Source: an uncultured Clostridia bacterium
GTDB taxonomy: Bacteria; Bacillota; Clostridia; Christensenellales; UBA1242
Direction: 5' to 3'
Assembly (NCBI GenBank): GCA_944381105.1
Contig: CALWJU010000015.1
Span: 1-41,082 of the forward strand
DNA: 41,082 nt
The position numbers and the translations under genes are program-made. Positions within the stretch are counted from its first letter, which is position 1, and each line of letters opens with the position of its first letter. Below the pieces are notes generated by a model. It was not told the origin of the DNA. It saw only the letters and a program-made list of their open reading frames with translations, and did no database searches. Positions 41,065-41,082 of this stretch are shown piece by piece.

Positions 41065-41082
41065 TTTTTGACGTTTTAGTGC

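Overview
The window is a low-GC, gene-dense chromosomal segment, most likely from an uncultured spore-forming member of the Clostridia (Firmicutes/Bacillota). The evidence is the ylxM-ffh-rpsP-khpA-rimM-trmD gene order, strong AGGAGG-type ribosome binding sites, SigA-type promoters with 17-bp spacers, a PdaB-family deacetylase, a tandem Spo0A-box pair, and large BspA/GLUG-type surface proteins typical of gut anaerobes. UGA is used as a stop (several ATGA overlaps), so the standard bacterial code applies. Thirty-three of the 39 protein genes lie on the minus strand.

Layout. 1-2,310: a partial membrane-protein start, an rpsU-rplS pair and mtaB. 2,392-9,813: a DUF4186 gene, an ABC exporter, a pdaB-ssb pair, a P-loop/CYTH fusion, an NrtR-like regulator and an acidic zinc protein. 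10,007-14,698: both subunits of a type IIA topoisomerase that looks like topoisomerase IV rather than gyrase. 14,981-20,579: murG, a cytoplasmic subtilase with a coupled small gene, a Q/N-rich protein, a degenerate ABC ATPase, a lipoprotein and a small two-gene module resembling an orphan polymorphic-toxin tip plus partner. 20,700-25,567: ribosome and SRP biogenesis genes. 25,815-31,420: a BspA-like surface protein, hemW and lepA. 31,690-39,745: a GDPD-family phosphodiesterase, rsmD, an orphan solute-binding lipoprotein, a large surface protein, a solitary phage terminase and an SH3-like membrane protein. 39,805-41,082: a helix-turn-helix-like gene with Spo0A boxes upstream, tRNA-Leu(CAA) and a long structured tail.

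Much of the gene content serves translation: rpsU, rplS, rpsP, rimM, trmD, mtaB, rsmD, rbgA, lepA, khpA, ffh, ylxM and tRNA-Leu. Cell envelope genes (murG, deacetylase, surface proteins) and DNA topology genes make up most of the rest.

The most unusual signals lie between the genes. (i) At least three genes (DUF4186, lepA, rsmD) have a -10 box exactly 6 nt before an ATG that lacks a Shine-Dalgarno sequence, predicting leaderless mRNAs; mtaB and the SH3-like gene are close to this. (ii) The 3' flanks of four genes carry long arrays of A/T-tracts at about 10-bp spacing, predicting curved DNA. (iii) Several intergenic regions fold into tightly packed multi-arm structures, including a near-gapless four-way cloverleaf at 5,014-5,105. 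(iv) Short tandem duplications sit at gene ends. I saw no CRISPR array, insertion sequence or complete prophage.
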